From Nocardia terrae (lineage in GTDB: Bacteria > Actinomycetota > Actinomycetes > Mycobacteriales > Mycobacteriaceae), in NCBI RefSeq assembly GCF_009760405.1, contig NZ_WRPP01000004.1:558001-622000 (forward strand): DNA of 64,000 nt. Direction: 5' to 3'. Below the pieces are notes generated by a model, which did no database searches, had not been told where the DNA came from, and saw only the letters and a program-made list of their open reading frames with translations. The position numbers and the translations under genes were made by a program. This document shows, piece by piece, positions 18,235 to 26,237 of the stretch (positions within the stretch are counted from its first letter, which is position 1; each line of letters begins with the position of its first letter).

Positions 18235-18963
18235 TCAGATACCCGCCGCCAAGAGGACCTTGCCGGACATGTTGCGGATCTCCACCGTCTTCAACTGTTC
18301 CGGCGAGGCCGAGGTGGTTCCGTCCGGGGTCAGCGTCTGACCGGGCTTGACCGTCCACTCGGCGAGCTTGTCCTGTATCCCGTCAGCGCGGGTCACCCAC
18401 ATCGACAGCGTCCACATGTACGTCGCGTCGTCCTTGTCCTGGGCGGGCGGGTACTGGCACCACATGTCGACCCGGGTCTGGCCGTTGATGGTGATCACCT
18501 TGTAGGTCGCTTGGATCGGGGTGTCGCTCTGCGGTTTCAGCGGACCCTGCGCCACCACCTGCTGCACCACCGCCGCTCCGGGGTCGCGGGCCACGGTCGC
18601 GGTCACCGGGACCGCGATCATCACCGCCGCGGCCGCCGCCGCCACCGGTCCGCCGATCGTCCACCCTCGCCCCCGGCGCCTCCGCTTGGCGGCCTGCACC
18701 GCCAGCGTCGGCAGCAACCGCTCGGGCGGTGGCGGCACGGTCTCGGGCGGATCCTCCTGCGCCGCAATCGAGAGCGCGGTATCCGGATCCACCAGGGCCA
18801 GCAGGCCGGGCAGCCCGGCCAGTTTCGTCACCGCCGTGCGGCACGCGTCGCATCCGGTCAGATGCTCCTCGTACTCGCGCCGGTCGTCCCGGGCGAGAGC
18901 GCCGAGCACGTACGCGCCATCCCACGTGGTGTAGCCATCGCAGAGCTCATGGCCCTCGGTCAT
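18235..18963 (-). CDS. rslA: anti-sigma factor, RslA-like
   Basis: A 242-residue single-pass membrane anti-sigma factor. The cytoplasmic anti-sigma domain carries the zinc motif H-x3-C-x2-C in YEEHLTGCDACRTAV (about residues 33-47) preceded by AYVLGALARDDRREYE. A proline-rich linker, one transmembrane helix (about residues 101-122) and an extracytoplasmic domain of about 120 residues follow. The domain order and the start WDGAYVLGAL closely resemble what I remember of M. tuberculosis RslA, the redox-sensitive zinc anti-sigma of SigL. The ATG overlaps the sigma-factor stop as ATGA, which keeps the two in balance. Orthology is inferred from memory of the family. Confidence 0.87.
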   Translation of the reverse strand: MTEGHELCDGYTTWDGAYVLGALARDDRREYEEHLTGCDACRTAVTKLAGLPGLLALVDPDTALSIAAQEDPPETVPPPPERLLPTLAVQAAKRRRRGRGWTIGGPVAAAAAAVMIAVPVTATVARDPGAAVVQQVVAQGPLKPQSDTPIQATYKVITINGQTRVDMWCQYPPAQDKDDATYMWTLSMWVTRADGIQDKLAEWTVKPGQTLTPDGTTSASPEQLKTVEIRNMSGKVLLAAGI

Positions 18964-19466
18964 CTCGTCACCCCCATTTCCTGCAACACCAATCGCAATG
19001 CCCGCATGCCGTAGTGCATCCGGGACTTGACCGTGCCCTCCGGTATCTCCAGCTCCTCCGAGATCTGATGTGTGGACAGACCCCGGTAGTAGGCACGGAC
19101 GATCACATCGCGGTGATCGATGCTCAGCCGCGCCAGCGCGTCCGCCACCAGCCACCCGTCCAGGGCCCTATCGGTTTTATCCGGTTCGGGTACCTCCGGC
19201 GGATGATCGGTGCGGAACTCGCGCCGGCTGCGCGCGCTGCGATGCTCGTCCACGGCCAGATTACGGGCCACCGTGAAGAGCCAGGCGCGGGCCGAGCTCG
19301 TCGACTGATCCAGCACATTGGGCCGCTGCCAGGCACGGAGCAGGGTTTCCTGCACGATGTCCTCGGCCCGGCCCGGATCCCCGACCAACCCGTAGGTGTA
19401 GCGCCACAGTGCCGCCGCGTGCTCTTCGTACAGCGCGCGGAGCAAAGCGGCCTGATCCTCCGGCAT
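18960..19466 (-). CDS. sigL: ECF RNA polymerase sigma factor, SigL-like
   Basis: An extracytoplasmic-function sigma factor. Region 2 is LYEEHAAALWRYTYGLVGDPGRAEDIVQETLLRAW with the -10-binding segment SARAWLFTVARNLAVDEHRS. Region 4 is the helix-turn-helix STHQISEELEIPEGTVKSRMHYGMRALRLVLQEMGVTR. The C-terminal residues match my memory of M. tuberculosis SigL almost exactly. I place the start at ATG 19466 (168 aa); GTG 19526 would add 20 residues (188 aa) not expected in SigL. The downstream overlapping gene encodes the matching zinc anti-sigma factor. SigL in mycobacteria controls cell-surface lipid and thiol genes; the regulon here is unknown. Confidence 0.9.
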   Translation of the reverse strand: MPEDQAALLRALYEEHAAALWRYTYGLVGDPGRAEDIVQETLLRAWQRPNVLDQSTSSARAWLFTVARNLAVDEHRSARSRREFRTDHPPEVPEPDKTDRALDGWLVADALARLSIDHRDVIVRAYYRGLSTHQISEELEIPEGTVKSRMHYGMRALRLVLQEMGVTR

Positions 19467-19641
19467 CGCGCTAACCCGCCTCTCCGCGTCTTTTGCCGAC
19501 GGTTGAGAGCCACTCCATTCGATCACCGGACCGGCGGTCCGGAGCCGGTCGAGTTCTGGGCGTACCCGGTGAGTTACCCATAGGTCACCAGATCAGTTGT
19601 CGCGTACCGGACGGCGTGTATGCCATACCGAATCCACGATC

Positions 19642-20256
19642 CTAGTTGCGTTCCAGTTCGATCGGATGGGTCGCCAATAGGGACAGGGGGAGGGGCTGGC
19701 GGCGCAGGACCTGGGCCCAGAGGTCGCCGCGACCGGCCAGCGGATCGGAGGGCAGCGCCGACAGCACGATCCAATCGCCGCGGTCCAGTTCGCCTTCCAG
19801 CTGCCCGAAGGTCCATCCGGCATAGCCCGCGAAGACGCGGACGCCCTCCACGATGCCGTCGATCTGGTCGGGATCGGAGTCCAGGTCGATGAGGGCGACC
19901 CGGCCGTCGACCCGGCGCACCCCCGGCAGACCGGCGATGGACGCACCCACCTTGATGGTGGCCAGGCACAGCGCCGCATCGCGTTTCACCGGGCCGCCGA
20001 TGTAGAGGGCGCGGGGGCCGGCGGCCAGTTCGGACCAGTTCGGCAGCACGTCGTGCAGGGCGGTGTCGCTGGGTTTGTTGAGGACCACGCCCCAGGTGCC
20101 GCCGTCATTGTGTTCGAGGATGTAGACCACGGACCGCCGGAAAGACGGCTCCACCAGATCGGTTGCGGACACCAGCAAGGTGCCCGGGCGAACTACCTGG
20201 TCCTCGTGCCGGAATTCGCGTCGAGAACGGTCACCGTGTTCCTCTGCGCGTGCCAC
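19642..20256 (-). CDS. YqgE/AlgH family protein (UPF0301)
   Basis: A 204-residue cytoplasmic protein matching the YqgE family across its length: RPGTLLVSATDLVEPSFRRSVVYILEHNDGGTWGVVLNKPSD at the start, YIGGPVKRDAALCL in the middle, and VFAGYAGWTFGQLEGELDRGDWIVL toward the end, finishing LPLSLLATHPIELERN. The biochemical role of this widespread family is unsettled. GTG 20256 is chosen because the conserved domain begins about 22 residues later and the sequence further upstream is not conserved in type. It is divergent from the acyltransferase gene at 20391. M. tuberculosis Rv0038 is, as I recall, the counterpart. Confidence 0.9.
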   Translation of the reverse strand: MARAEEHGDRSRREFRHEDQVVRPGTLLVSATDLVEPSFRRSVVYILEHNDGGTWGVVLNKPSDTALHDVLPNWSELAAGPRALYIGGPVKRDAALCLATIKVGASIAGLPGVRRVDGRVALIDLDSDPDQIDGIVEGVRVFAGYAGWTFGQLEGELDRGDWIVLSALPSDPLAGRGDLWAQVLRRQPLPLSLLATHPIELERN

Positions 20257-20378
20257 CCCGCCATCATCGCACTGAGACAGGGTAATTGCGTTGCATAATT
20301 TGCTGGTTACCCATTTGTGCCGTAGCGGGTGTGCGCGGAGCCCGAAAAACTTGTCCCGCATACCTTGCGGTTGGTAGC

Positions 20379-20384
20379 TAGGGT
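20379..20384 (+). promoter_or_regulatory. -10 box of a leaderless promoter
   Basis: TAGGGT ends 6 nt before ATG 20391. Confidence 0.6.
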
Positions 20385-20390
20385 GACCGT

Positions 20391-21152
20391 ATGGAACGTC
20401 CCGAGGTGATCCTCGAGAACAGTGCTGCCGTCTACGACTTCTATCGCGATGACCAGCAGAACCTGCTGAAGGCGCGGGCGGCCTACTGGCTGTTGGGACG
20501 TCGCTACCGTCCCCGGGTGAGCTACGCGCCCGGCGCCCGGGAAAAGCTGCGCGAGTTCATCTCCCAGAAGCGGCCACTGCTCATCGCGGTGAACCACCTC
20601 TCGCAGCTGGATCCGTACACCGTCGCCGCCGCGGCCTGGCGCAGTGGGCTGCGCCCGGTCATCGGCCGCACCCGGGTGCTGGCCAAGGACGAACTGTTCA
20701 TCGAACCGAAGCTGCGCTCCCGCATCGACATGATGGGCGGCATCCCGGTCTTCCGCGGCAAGGACCACGGGCTGCGGGCGGTGAACGCGGCCGGACAGCG
20801 CATGATCGACATCTGCGCCGAGCGCATGGCGCGCGGGGACGGGGTGGCGGTGTTCCCGGAGGGCACCTGCAACGATGTGGACCCGGCCCAGGTGCAGCAG
20901 GTCGGAACGGGCATCGGGCACATCGCCTTCCGAGCCAAGAAGCTCGGCGCGGATCCGGTGCTGGTGAGCCTGGGGCTGAGCTACGGCCCGCGACCCGATC
21001 CCCGGGTGGAACCCACCAAGGAGGAGGCGTACTCGGCCAGCTTCTACTTCGGGGTGCCGGTCCCGGAACTGCCCACCAAGCCCGCGGAGATCACGCGGGT
21101 GGTGCGCGACGAACTGCAGTCCGCACTCGACGGCGCGGTGAAGGCGTACTGA
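20391..21152 (+). CDS. PlsC-type 1-acyl-sn-glycerol-3-phosphate acyltransferase family protein
   Basis: A 253-residue membrane-associated acyltransferase. The catalytic NHxxxxD motif is NHLSQLDP (about residue 66). Motif II is MMGGIPVFRGKD, and motif III is the substrate-binding FPEGTCN. There is no long transmembrane helix, so attachment is peripheral. Members transfer acyl chains from acyl-ACP or acyl-CoA to lysophosphatidate or related lipids; the exact acceptor here is open. The gene is monocistronic in appearance, divergent from the YqgE gene and convergent with a small acetyltransferase 8 bp away. Confidence 0.9.
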   Translation: MERPEVILENSAAVYDFYRDDQQNLLKARAAYWLLGRRYRPRVSYAPGAREKLREFISQKRPLLIAVNHLSQLDPYTVAAAAWRSGLRPVIGRTRVLAKDELFIEPKLRSRIDMMGGIPVFRGKDHGLRAVNAAGQRMIDICAERMARGDGVAVFPEGTCNDVDPAQVQQVGTGIGHIAFRAKKLGADPVLVSLGLSYGPRPDPRVEPTKEEAYSASFYFGVPVPELPTKPAEITRVVRDELQSALDGAVKAY

Positions 21153-21160
21153 CCGGGCTC

Positions 21161-21484
21161 TCAACCCTGAGGTAGGTTCAGGCGCTCTCTGGACCACTGC
21201 GGCACCAGGGCCAGGTACTCGGGCCGGGATTCGACGAAGTGGTGCACCATCGGACACATCGGCAGGATGCCGTACCCCTCGTCGCGGGTCTGGTCCAGCG
21301 CGCCCTGCACGAGCTTGCGGCCGTAGCCCAGGCCCTCGAATTGTGGATAGATCTCGGTGTGCACGAAGGCGCGCTCGTTGGCGGTGTCCTGGTAGGCCGC
21401 GACACCGGCGAGGTAATCGTCGATGTACAACTCGAACCGATCCAATGCGGCGTTCTTGCGGACCTCGATCGACTGACTCGACAT
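21161..21484 (-). CDS. small GNAT-like N-acetyltransferase (YjdJ/CG-type)
   Basis: A 107-residue protein of the short GNAT group (PF14542-like). ELYIDDYLAGVAAYQDT leads, then FVHTEIYPQFEGLGYGRKLVQGALDQTRDEG, where the acetyl-CoA loop reads EGLGYG, and it ends CPMVHHFVESRPEYLALVPQW. The Cys-Pro and HHFVE features are typical of this subfamily, whose physiological substrates are unknown. ATG 21484 is supported by a TAACGT box (21497-21492) 7 nt upstream, so the transcript may be leaderless. Confidence 0.88.
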   Translation of the reverse strand: MSSQSIEVRKNAALDRFELYIDDYLAGVAAYQDTANERAFVHTEIYPQFEGLGYGRKLVQGALDQTRDEGYGILPMCPMVHHFVESRPEYLALVPQWSRERLNLPQG

Positions 21485-21491
21485 GGATGCG

Positions 21492-21497
21492 ACGTTA
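21492..21497 (-). promoter_or_regulatory. -10 box of a leaderless promoter
   Basis: TAACGT on the minus strand ends 7 nt before ATG 21484. Confidence 0.55.
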
Positions 21498-21582
21498 GTG
21501 CGCTCGCCACGGCATTTTGTCCGTTTGGGTGAAGGGTGGCTCCGGGCGTGTCGCTTCCCACATCAATGATCAGAATGTATGG

Positions 21583-22698
21583 ATGACCAACCCACCGCCG
21601 CGCCGGGTATTGCTGGCTCCGGACAAATTCAAGGGCTCCCTCACCGCCGCGCAGGTCGCGGCCGCGCTGGCAGCGGGCATCACCGGGGCCGCACCCGGAA
21701 CCACCTGCCGGACGACACCCATCGCCGACGGCGGGGACGGCACCGTCGACGCGTTCGTGGCGGCGGGCTGGGAGCGGGTGGAGGTCGAGAGCTACGGGCC
21801 GACGCTCGCGCCGGTGCGGACGTCCTACGCGGTGCGCGGGTCGACGGCCGTGGTGGAGTTGGCGGCGGTCAGCGGACTCGTGAATCTGCCCGGCGGACAA
21901 CTGGATCCGCTGCACGCCAGCACCTACGGGGTGGGTGACGTGATCGGCGACGCGCTCGACCGGGGCGCCCGCGACATCGTGCTCGGGCTCGGCGGCAGCG
22001 CCTCCACCGATGGCGGCGCGGGCATGCTGCAGGCCCTGGGGCTGCGCATCCTCGACTCGGACGGCAACGAATTGCCTTGCGGTGGAGCGGCACTCGCGCG
22101 CGCTGTGCACGTCGATCGCAGCGATCTGCACCCGGGGCTGGTCGACGCCAAGCTGACGCTGGCCAGCGATGTGGACAATCCCCTGCTGGGTGCGAACGGG
22201 GCGGCCGCCGTCTATGGACCGCAGAAGGGCGCGGACCCCGGCCAGGTGGCCACTCTCGATGCGGCACTGAAGAACTGGGCCGCGGTCCTCGGACCCGAAT
22301 GGGCCGACAAGCCGGGGGCGGGCGCCGCGGGCGGCACCGGATTCGGGGCGCTGGCGGCGTTGGGCGCGAGCATGCGTTCGGGTATCGATCTCGTGCTCGA
22401 CCTGATCGATTTTCGCGCCCAGCTGGCCGAGGGCGATCTGGTGATCACCGGTGAGGGATCACTGGACGCGCAGAGCCTGTCCGGCAAGGCCCCGATCGGC
22501 GTGCTGGACGCCGCGCGCACGGCCGGGGTACCGGTGATCGCGGTGGCGGGCCGCCTGCTGCTCACCCCCGAGCAGATCCGCGCGGCCGGATTCGCCGGTG
22601 CCTACTCGCTTTCCGATCTGGAACCCGACCCGGCCCGCAGCATGGCTAACGCGGCCGAGCTGCTGGAGCAGGTCGGCGCTCGGATCGCGGGTTCCTAG
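21583..22698 (+). CDS. glycerate kinase
   Basis: A 371-residue glycerate kinase (GarK/GlxK type) that phosphorylates D-glycerate to 2- or 3-phosphoglycerate. Diagnostic stretches: LLAPDKFKGSLTAAQVAAAL at the N-terminus, PIADGGDGTVDAF, GLGGSASTDGGAGMLQALG, GAAGGTGFGALAALGASMRSGIDLVLD and LVITGEGSLDAQSLSGKAPIGV. The family length and motif order are complete. I start at ATG 21583; a longer frame reaches back to ATG 21517 with non-conserved residues. Its TAG stop shares the bases CTAG (22695-22698) with the stop of the convergent HxlR regulator. It could feed glycerate into gluconeogenesis alongside pckA. Confidence 0.94.
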   Translation: MTNPPPRRVLLAPDKFKGSLTAAQVAAALAAGITGAAPGTTCRTTPIADGGDGTVDAFVAAGWERVEVESYGPTLAPVRTSYAVRGSTAVVELAAVSGLVNLPGGQLDPLHASTYGVGDVIGDALDRGARDIVLGLGGSASTDGGAGMLQALGLRILDSDGNELPCGGAALARAVHVDRSDLHPGLVDAKLTLASDVDNPLLGANGAAAVYGPQKGADPGQVATLDAALKNWAAVLGPEWADKPGAGAAGGTGFGALAALGASMRSGIDLVLDLIDFRAQLAEGDLVITGEGSLDAQSLSGKAPIGVLDAARTAGVPVIAVAGRLLLTPEQIRAAGFAGAYSLSDLEPDPARSMANAAELLEQVGARIAGS

Positions 22699-23051
22699 CT
22701 CGCGGAAGTCAGTGGGCGGCCCAGCACGCGATCGCGATTGCGGTCGCCCCATTCCGAGAGGGGTTCGAGCGCCGCGCTGAGCGACCAGCCCAGCTCGGTG
22801 AGCGAATACTCCACGCGCGGTGGGATTTCCGCGTAGATCTCGCGGTGCACCACGCCGCTGGCCTCCAGCTGGCGCAGGTTCTCCGCGAGCACCTTCTCGC
22901 TGACCCCGGTCAGCAGGCGGCGGATCTGGCCGAAGCGCTGTGGGCCCTCGGCGAGCACCCACATCAGGTGCATCTTCCATTTGCCGCCGACCACGTCGAT
23001 GGCCACGGACATGCCGCACACGGTGTTATCCGCGTCACCCTCGGTACTCAT
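22695..23051 (-). CDS. HxlR-family winged-helix transcriptional regulator
   Basis: A 118-residue single-domain regulator. VCGMSVAIDVVGGKWKMHLMWVLAEGPQRFGQIRRLL and GVSEKVLAENLRQLEASGVVHREIYAEIPPRVEYSLTELGWSL follow the HxlR pattern: a Cys near the N-terminus (VCGMS), the recognition helix, and the wing. ATG 23051 is preceded by AGGAGG at 5 nt; GTG 23054 directly before it is the alternative. It is divergent from the oxidoreductase gene, an arrangement in which HxlR proteins commonly repress the neighbour in response to electrophiles or aldehydes. Confidence 0.93.
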   Translation of the reverse strand: MSTEGDADNTVCGMSVAIDVVGGKWKMHLMWVLAEGPQRFGQIRRLLTGVSEKVLAENLRQLEASGVVHREIYAEIPPRVEYSLTELGWSLSAALEPLSEWGDRNRDRVLGRPLTSAS

Positions 23052-23188
23052 CACGCCCTCCTGACCAGATTTCGAACCTTCAGGTAAGCAACCCCACGCG
23101 AAGGTGCGGTCTTCCCGAGGCTACCGATCGCGACCAGCATCGATCTCAGCGCGCCGCATTCGAACCGTTGAAATCGAAGGGATACACC

Positions 23189-24070
23189 ATGTCTGATCCG
23201 CGACGATCCGTCACCGTCATCGGGCTCGGCCCGATGGGGCGCGCGATGGTCAAGGCATTCCTGAAGGCCGGGGTCGAGGTGACGGTCTGGAACCGCAGCC
23301 CCGGCAAGGCCGACGATCTGGTCGAACTCGGCGCCGCGCGGGCGGCCACCGTCGCCGAGGCGCTCGACGCCAACGAGGTGGCGGTGCTCAGCCTCACCCA
23401 TTACGCCGCCATGTACGACGTACTGGGCTCGGCCGCGAATCACCTGCGCGGCAAGGTGATCGCCAATCTCTCCTCGGATTCGCCGGAGAAGGCTCGGCAG
23501 GGCGCGGCCTGGGTGCGCGAACACGGCGCCGAATTCCTTTCCGGCGGAGTCATGTCGGCGGGCGACAATATCGAGCATCCGGCGTCGTACATCTTCTACA
23601 GCGGCCCGCGGGCGCTCTTCGACGCGCACGCCGAGCTGCTGCGCCCGCTGAGCCCGCAGGAGTATCTGGGCACGGATGACGGTCTGGCGCAGGTCTTCTA
23701 CCAGGGCCTGCTCACCATCTTCCACCCCTGGCTGCTGGCCTTCGACCAGGCCACGGCCATGATCGCCCGCTCCGGCCACGACATCGCGCAGTTCGTGCCC
23801 TTTGCGGTGCGCTCCAACGCCGCCTTCCCGTACTTCATGGAGGAGATCTCGCGGCGGAACCAGGACGGCGGCCGGGCCGACGAGGCGAGCCTGAAGATGA
23901 TGGACGCGGGCGCGCAGCACATCATCGACGCCAGCGAGGAGGTCGGCGTGAACGCCGTCCTCTCGCACACGGCACAGGCGTTCTGGCGCAAGGCCATTGC
24001 CGCCACCGCCGCTGCGGGCACAGCGGTCTCGACCTACGAACTCATGGGCGCGGTGCCCGAGAACGCCTGA
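23189..24070 (+). CDS. NAD(P)-dependent oxidoreductase, imine-reductase-like (6PGDH superfamily)
   Basis: A 293-residue beta-hydroxyacid-dehydrogenase-like enzyme. The Rossmann motif is VIGLGPMGRAM at residues 9-19. The second strand ends WNRSPGKAD, where Arg after Asn suggests NADPH preference. NLSSDSPEKARQGAAWVREHGAEFLSGGVMS matches the region typical of imine reductases, and the C-terminal helical domain mediates domain-swapped dimers. It lacks the Lys expected in true 6-phosphogluconate or hydroxyisobutyrate dehydrogenases, which points to an imine-reductase or orphan activity. ATG 23189 is preceded by GAAGGG. It is transcribed divergently from the HxlR regulator, which is probably its controller. 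Confidence 0.9.
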   Translation: MSDPRRSVTVIGLGPMGRAMVKAFLKAGVEVTVWNRSPGKADDLVELGAARAATVAEALDANEVAVLSLTHYAAMYDVLGSAANHLRGKVIANLSSDSPEKARQGAAWVREHGAEFLSGGVMSAGDNIEHPASYIFYSGPRALFDAHAELLRPLSPQEYLGTDDGLAQVFYQGLLTIFHPWLLAFDQATAMIARSGHDIAQFVPFAVRSNAAFPYFMEEISRRNQDGGRADEASLKMMDAGAQHIIDASEEVGVNAVLSHTAQAFWRKAIAATAAAGTAVSTYELMGAVPENA

Positions 24071-24081
24071 GCCGCAGGGGA

Positions 24082-24324
24082 TCAGGCGGTCTCGGAACCG
24101 ATGCGGGGAAACGGCGCGGTGGAGAAGATGATCTCCACCGGCACCTCGAAATACTGTGCGAGCCGCAGGGCGAGATGCAGGCTCGGACTGTATTCGCCGC
24201 GCTCCAGATAGCCGACCGTCTGGTAATGCACGCCCAGCGCTTCGGCCAGCTCTCGGCGCGAGATGCCGCGCTCGGCGCGCAGCATCGCGATCCGGTTGTA
24301 GATGACATCGCCGTCACTAGGCAC
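24082..24324 (-). CDS. short XRE-family helix-turn-helix regulator
   Basis: An 80-residue protein consisting almost only of a lambda-Cro-type domain: IYNRIAMLRAERGISRRELAEALGVHYQTVGYLERGEYSPSLHLALRLAQYFEVPVEIIFS. This is the YozG-like small class that often accompanies ABC exporters. The start GTG 24324 overlaps the permease stop (24317) by 8 bp, making it the third gene of a coupled operon (ATPase, permease, regulator). The inverted repeat GTAGTAGA...TCTACTAC over the operon promoter at 26121-26157 is a plausible binding site. Confidence 0.85.
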   Translation of the reverse strand: MPSDGDVIYNRIAMLRAERGISRRELAEALGVHYQTVGYLERGEYSPSLHLALRLAQYFEVPVEIIFSTAPFPRIGSETA

Positions 24325-25183
24325 GTGACATGGCCCTCTCGCGGCGCGCCGCCACCGCCGCACCGGATTCGCGGCGGGCCATGCGGCGCAACACCATCGG
24401 GGCCAGCAGGAAGCCCAGTACCGCCCAAGCGCCCAGCACCGCCACGGTTTCCAGGTGCCGCCAGGAGTGGCTCAGTTCCACCGCCGCGGCGCTGTCGGGA
24501 AGGAGGGCCGAGCGCATGCCCAGGCCCAGCCAGTAGATGGGGAACACGTGCGCTATCGCCTGCAGCCAGCCGGGCAGGCCGCTGATCGGATAGAAGATTC
24601 CGGATATCGCCACGAGACCCATGATGGGTAACGTCACGAAGCCGACGCTGCGCGGGCTGTCGAACACCGAGCCCAATACCGCGCCCAGCGGCAGACAGGC
24701 CAGCAATCCGAGGATCAGCATGCCGATCAGGGTGGTCCAGGCGCCGACGCTGTCCAGGTGCAGGCCGCCGATGGCGGTCAGCCCGAAGACGAGGATCAGT
24801 GCCACCTGTATCAGCGTGATTCCCGAGACCGCGACGACCTTGCCGATCAGATACCCCAGCATGCCGTTGGGAGTGGCCTTGGCCCGCAGCAGGGTTCCGT
24901 CCTCGCGGTCCATGGCCAAGCCTTGGGCGACGCCTGCCATGCCGGTGATCGCCACGATCATGCCGAGCAGGCTGGGCAGAGCCAGTGAGCCGAGTCCCAC
25001 TCCCGTGCCCTGGAAGGTGCCGTGCCGCATGAAGAACGCCGCGACCATGGTGGCCACCGGCCAGAAGAACTGTGCGAAGAGGTCCATTCCGTTGGTGAGG
25101 GTCTGGATCAGTTCGATGCGGCCCCGACGGAAACCGGCCTTCACCGCGACCGTCGTCGGATTCACGAGTGCCGTCGGTTTCAT
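24317..25183 (-). CDS. ABC-2 type transporter permease
   Basis: A 288-residue permease with six predicted helices. The first cytoplasmic segment RRGRIELIQTLTNGMDLFAQFFWPVATMVAAFFM leads in, followed by GVAQGLAMDREDGTLLRAKATPNGMLGYLIGK, the conserved ABC-2 loop, and then FYPISGLPGWLQAIAHVFPIYWLGLGMRSALLP before the last helix. ATG 25183 overlaps the ATPase stop as ATGA. The C-terminus is basic (RRMARRESGAAVAARRERAMSRA). Together with the ATPase it forms an export pump for an unknown, probably hydrophobic, substrate. Confidence 0.92.
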   Translation of the reverse strand: MKPTALVNPTTVAVKAGFRRGRIELIQTLTNGMDLFAQFFWPVATMVAAFFMRHGTFQGTGVGLGSLALPSLLGMIVAITGMAGVAQGLAMDREDGTLLRAKATPNGMLGYLIGKVVAVSGITLIQVALILVFGLTAIGGLHLDSVGAWTTLIGMLILGLLACLPLGAVLGSVFDSPRSVGFVTLPIMGLVAISGIFYPISGLPGWLQAIAHVFPIYWLGLGMRSALLPDSAAAVELSHSWRHLETVAVLGAWAVLGFLLAPMVLRRMARRESGAAVAARRERAMSRA

Positions 25184-26109
25184 CGGACAACCTCCTCGAG
25201 ACTGCGCAATTCGTCGTCGCCCTGGCCGGATTCGAACCGCTGCACCAGGGTCATATAGGTGTCCTCCAGTGACGCGCGGCGCACCTCGAGCTCCTCCACC
25301 GACTCGCCGAACTGTCTGAACAGCTCATGGACGAACTTCGTGGACTCGGTGGTGGTGTGCACGAAGCGCTGCCCCTCGCGGGTCCACTTCACCTCGGCCT
25401 CACCGGCGATGCGGCGCGAGAGCTGATCGGCGGAACCGTCGGCGATGATGCGCCCGCCGGCCAGGATGAGAATGCGGTCGGCCAGCTTCTCGGCCTCGTC
25501 CAGATCGTGGGTGGTGAGCAGGATGGTGGTGTGCTGGTCGTCGGCCAAACGGTGGACCAGGTCGTGGAATTCGCGGCGGGCATGCGGGTCGAAGCCTGCG
25601 GTCGGCTCGTCCAGGAACAGCAGCTCCGGGCGCCCGACAATGCCGATGGCCACGTCCAGGCGGCGGCGCTGCCCGCCCGAGAGCGTCATCGCCTTCGCGT
25701 CGGCATGCTCGGTGAGGCCGACGGCGGCGATGAGTTCGTCTGTGTTCCAAGGCCGTTGGATGGTCTCGGTGGCGTAGGGCGGGTAGAACATGCCCAGGTA
25801 GTCCAGTAGTTCGCGCACCCGCCACTTGCCGTGGTCGCGCCAGGATTGCAGCACCACGCCGAGCCGGGCCCGCCACGCCTCGTCCCCGTGCGCGGGATCC
25901 GCGCCGAGCACCTCGACCCGTCCGGCCGAGCGCATGCGGAAGCCCTCGAGGATTTCGATGGTGGTGGTCTTGCCCGCGCCGTTCGGACCGAGCAGCGCCA
26001 GCACCTCACCGCGATGGGCCTGGAAAGTGACGTCCCGCAGGACATCGCGGGTGCCGTAGCGCATGCGCAGGTTTTCGACGTCGAGTACGACGTCTTCGCC
26101 GACCGTCAT
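25180..26109 (-). CDS. ABC transporter ATP-binding protein
   Basis: A 309-residue nucleotide-binding subunit. Walker A is GPNGAGKTTTIE, the Q-loop lies in LGVVLQSWRDHGKWRVRE, the signature is LSGGQRRRLDVAIG, Walker B is LLFLDEPTAGFD, and the H-loop is LLTTHDLDEAEKLADR. An 80-residue C-terminal domain follows and may contact the permease. ATG 26109 is chosen over the longer frame because GGAGGGG precedes it. It is first in an operon with a permease and an XRE regulator, behind a promoter covered by inverted repeats. Confidence 0.94.
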   Translation of the reverse strand: MTVGEDVVLDVENLRMRYGTRDVLRDVTFQAHRGEVLALLGPNGAGKTTTIEILEGFRMRSAGRVEVLGADPAHGDEAWRARLGVVLQSWRDHGKWRVRELLDYLGMFYPPYATETIQRPWNTDELIAAVGLTEHADAKAMTLSGGQRRRLDVAIGIVGRPELLFLDEPTAGFDPHARREFHDLVHRLADDQHTTILLTTHDLDEAEKLADRILILAGGRIIADGSADQLSRRIAGEAEVKWTREGQRFVHTTTESTKFVHELFRQFGESVEELEVRRASLEDTYMTLVQRFESGQGDDELRSLEEVVR

Positions 26110-26120
26110 GGTTCCCCTCC

Positions 26121-26172
26121 GTAGTAGAAGACGGATCGCATGTAGCATATCTACTACATTTTGACGGGCTCA
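26121..26172 (-). promoter_or_regulatory. promoter with inverted-repeat operator of the ABC/XRE operon
   Basis: On the minus strand TTGAGC (26172-26167), an 18-nt spacer and TATGCT (26148-26143) form a good -35/-10 pair. Half-sites GTAGTAGA (26121-26128) and TCTACTAC (26150-26157) are perfect inverted repeats. A tighter pair, GTAG-CATAT-CTAC (26142-26154), covers the -10 box. This fits repression by the operon's own XRE regulator. Confidence 0.65.
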
Positions 26173-26191
26173 AGCTATTTATCCGGGCATG

Positions 26192-26223
26192 AAAAAGGGC
26201 CCGGCTCACAGTGAGCCGGGCCC
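26192..26223 (-). terminator. intrinsic terminator of aroQ
   Basis: Perfect 13-bp inverted repeat GGGCCCGGCTCAC / GTGAGCCGGGCCC around a single base, followed on the minus strand by five T. It starts 14 bp after the aroQ stop. Confidence 0.9.
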
Positions 26224-26237
26224 GTTGAACAGCGATT

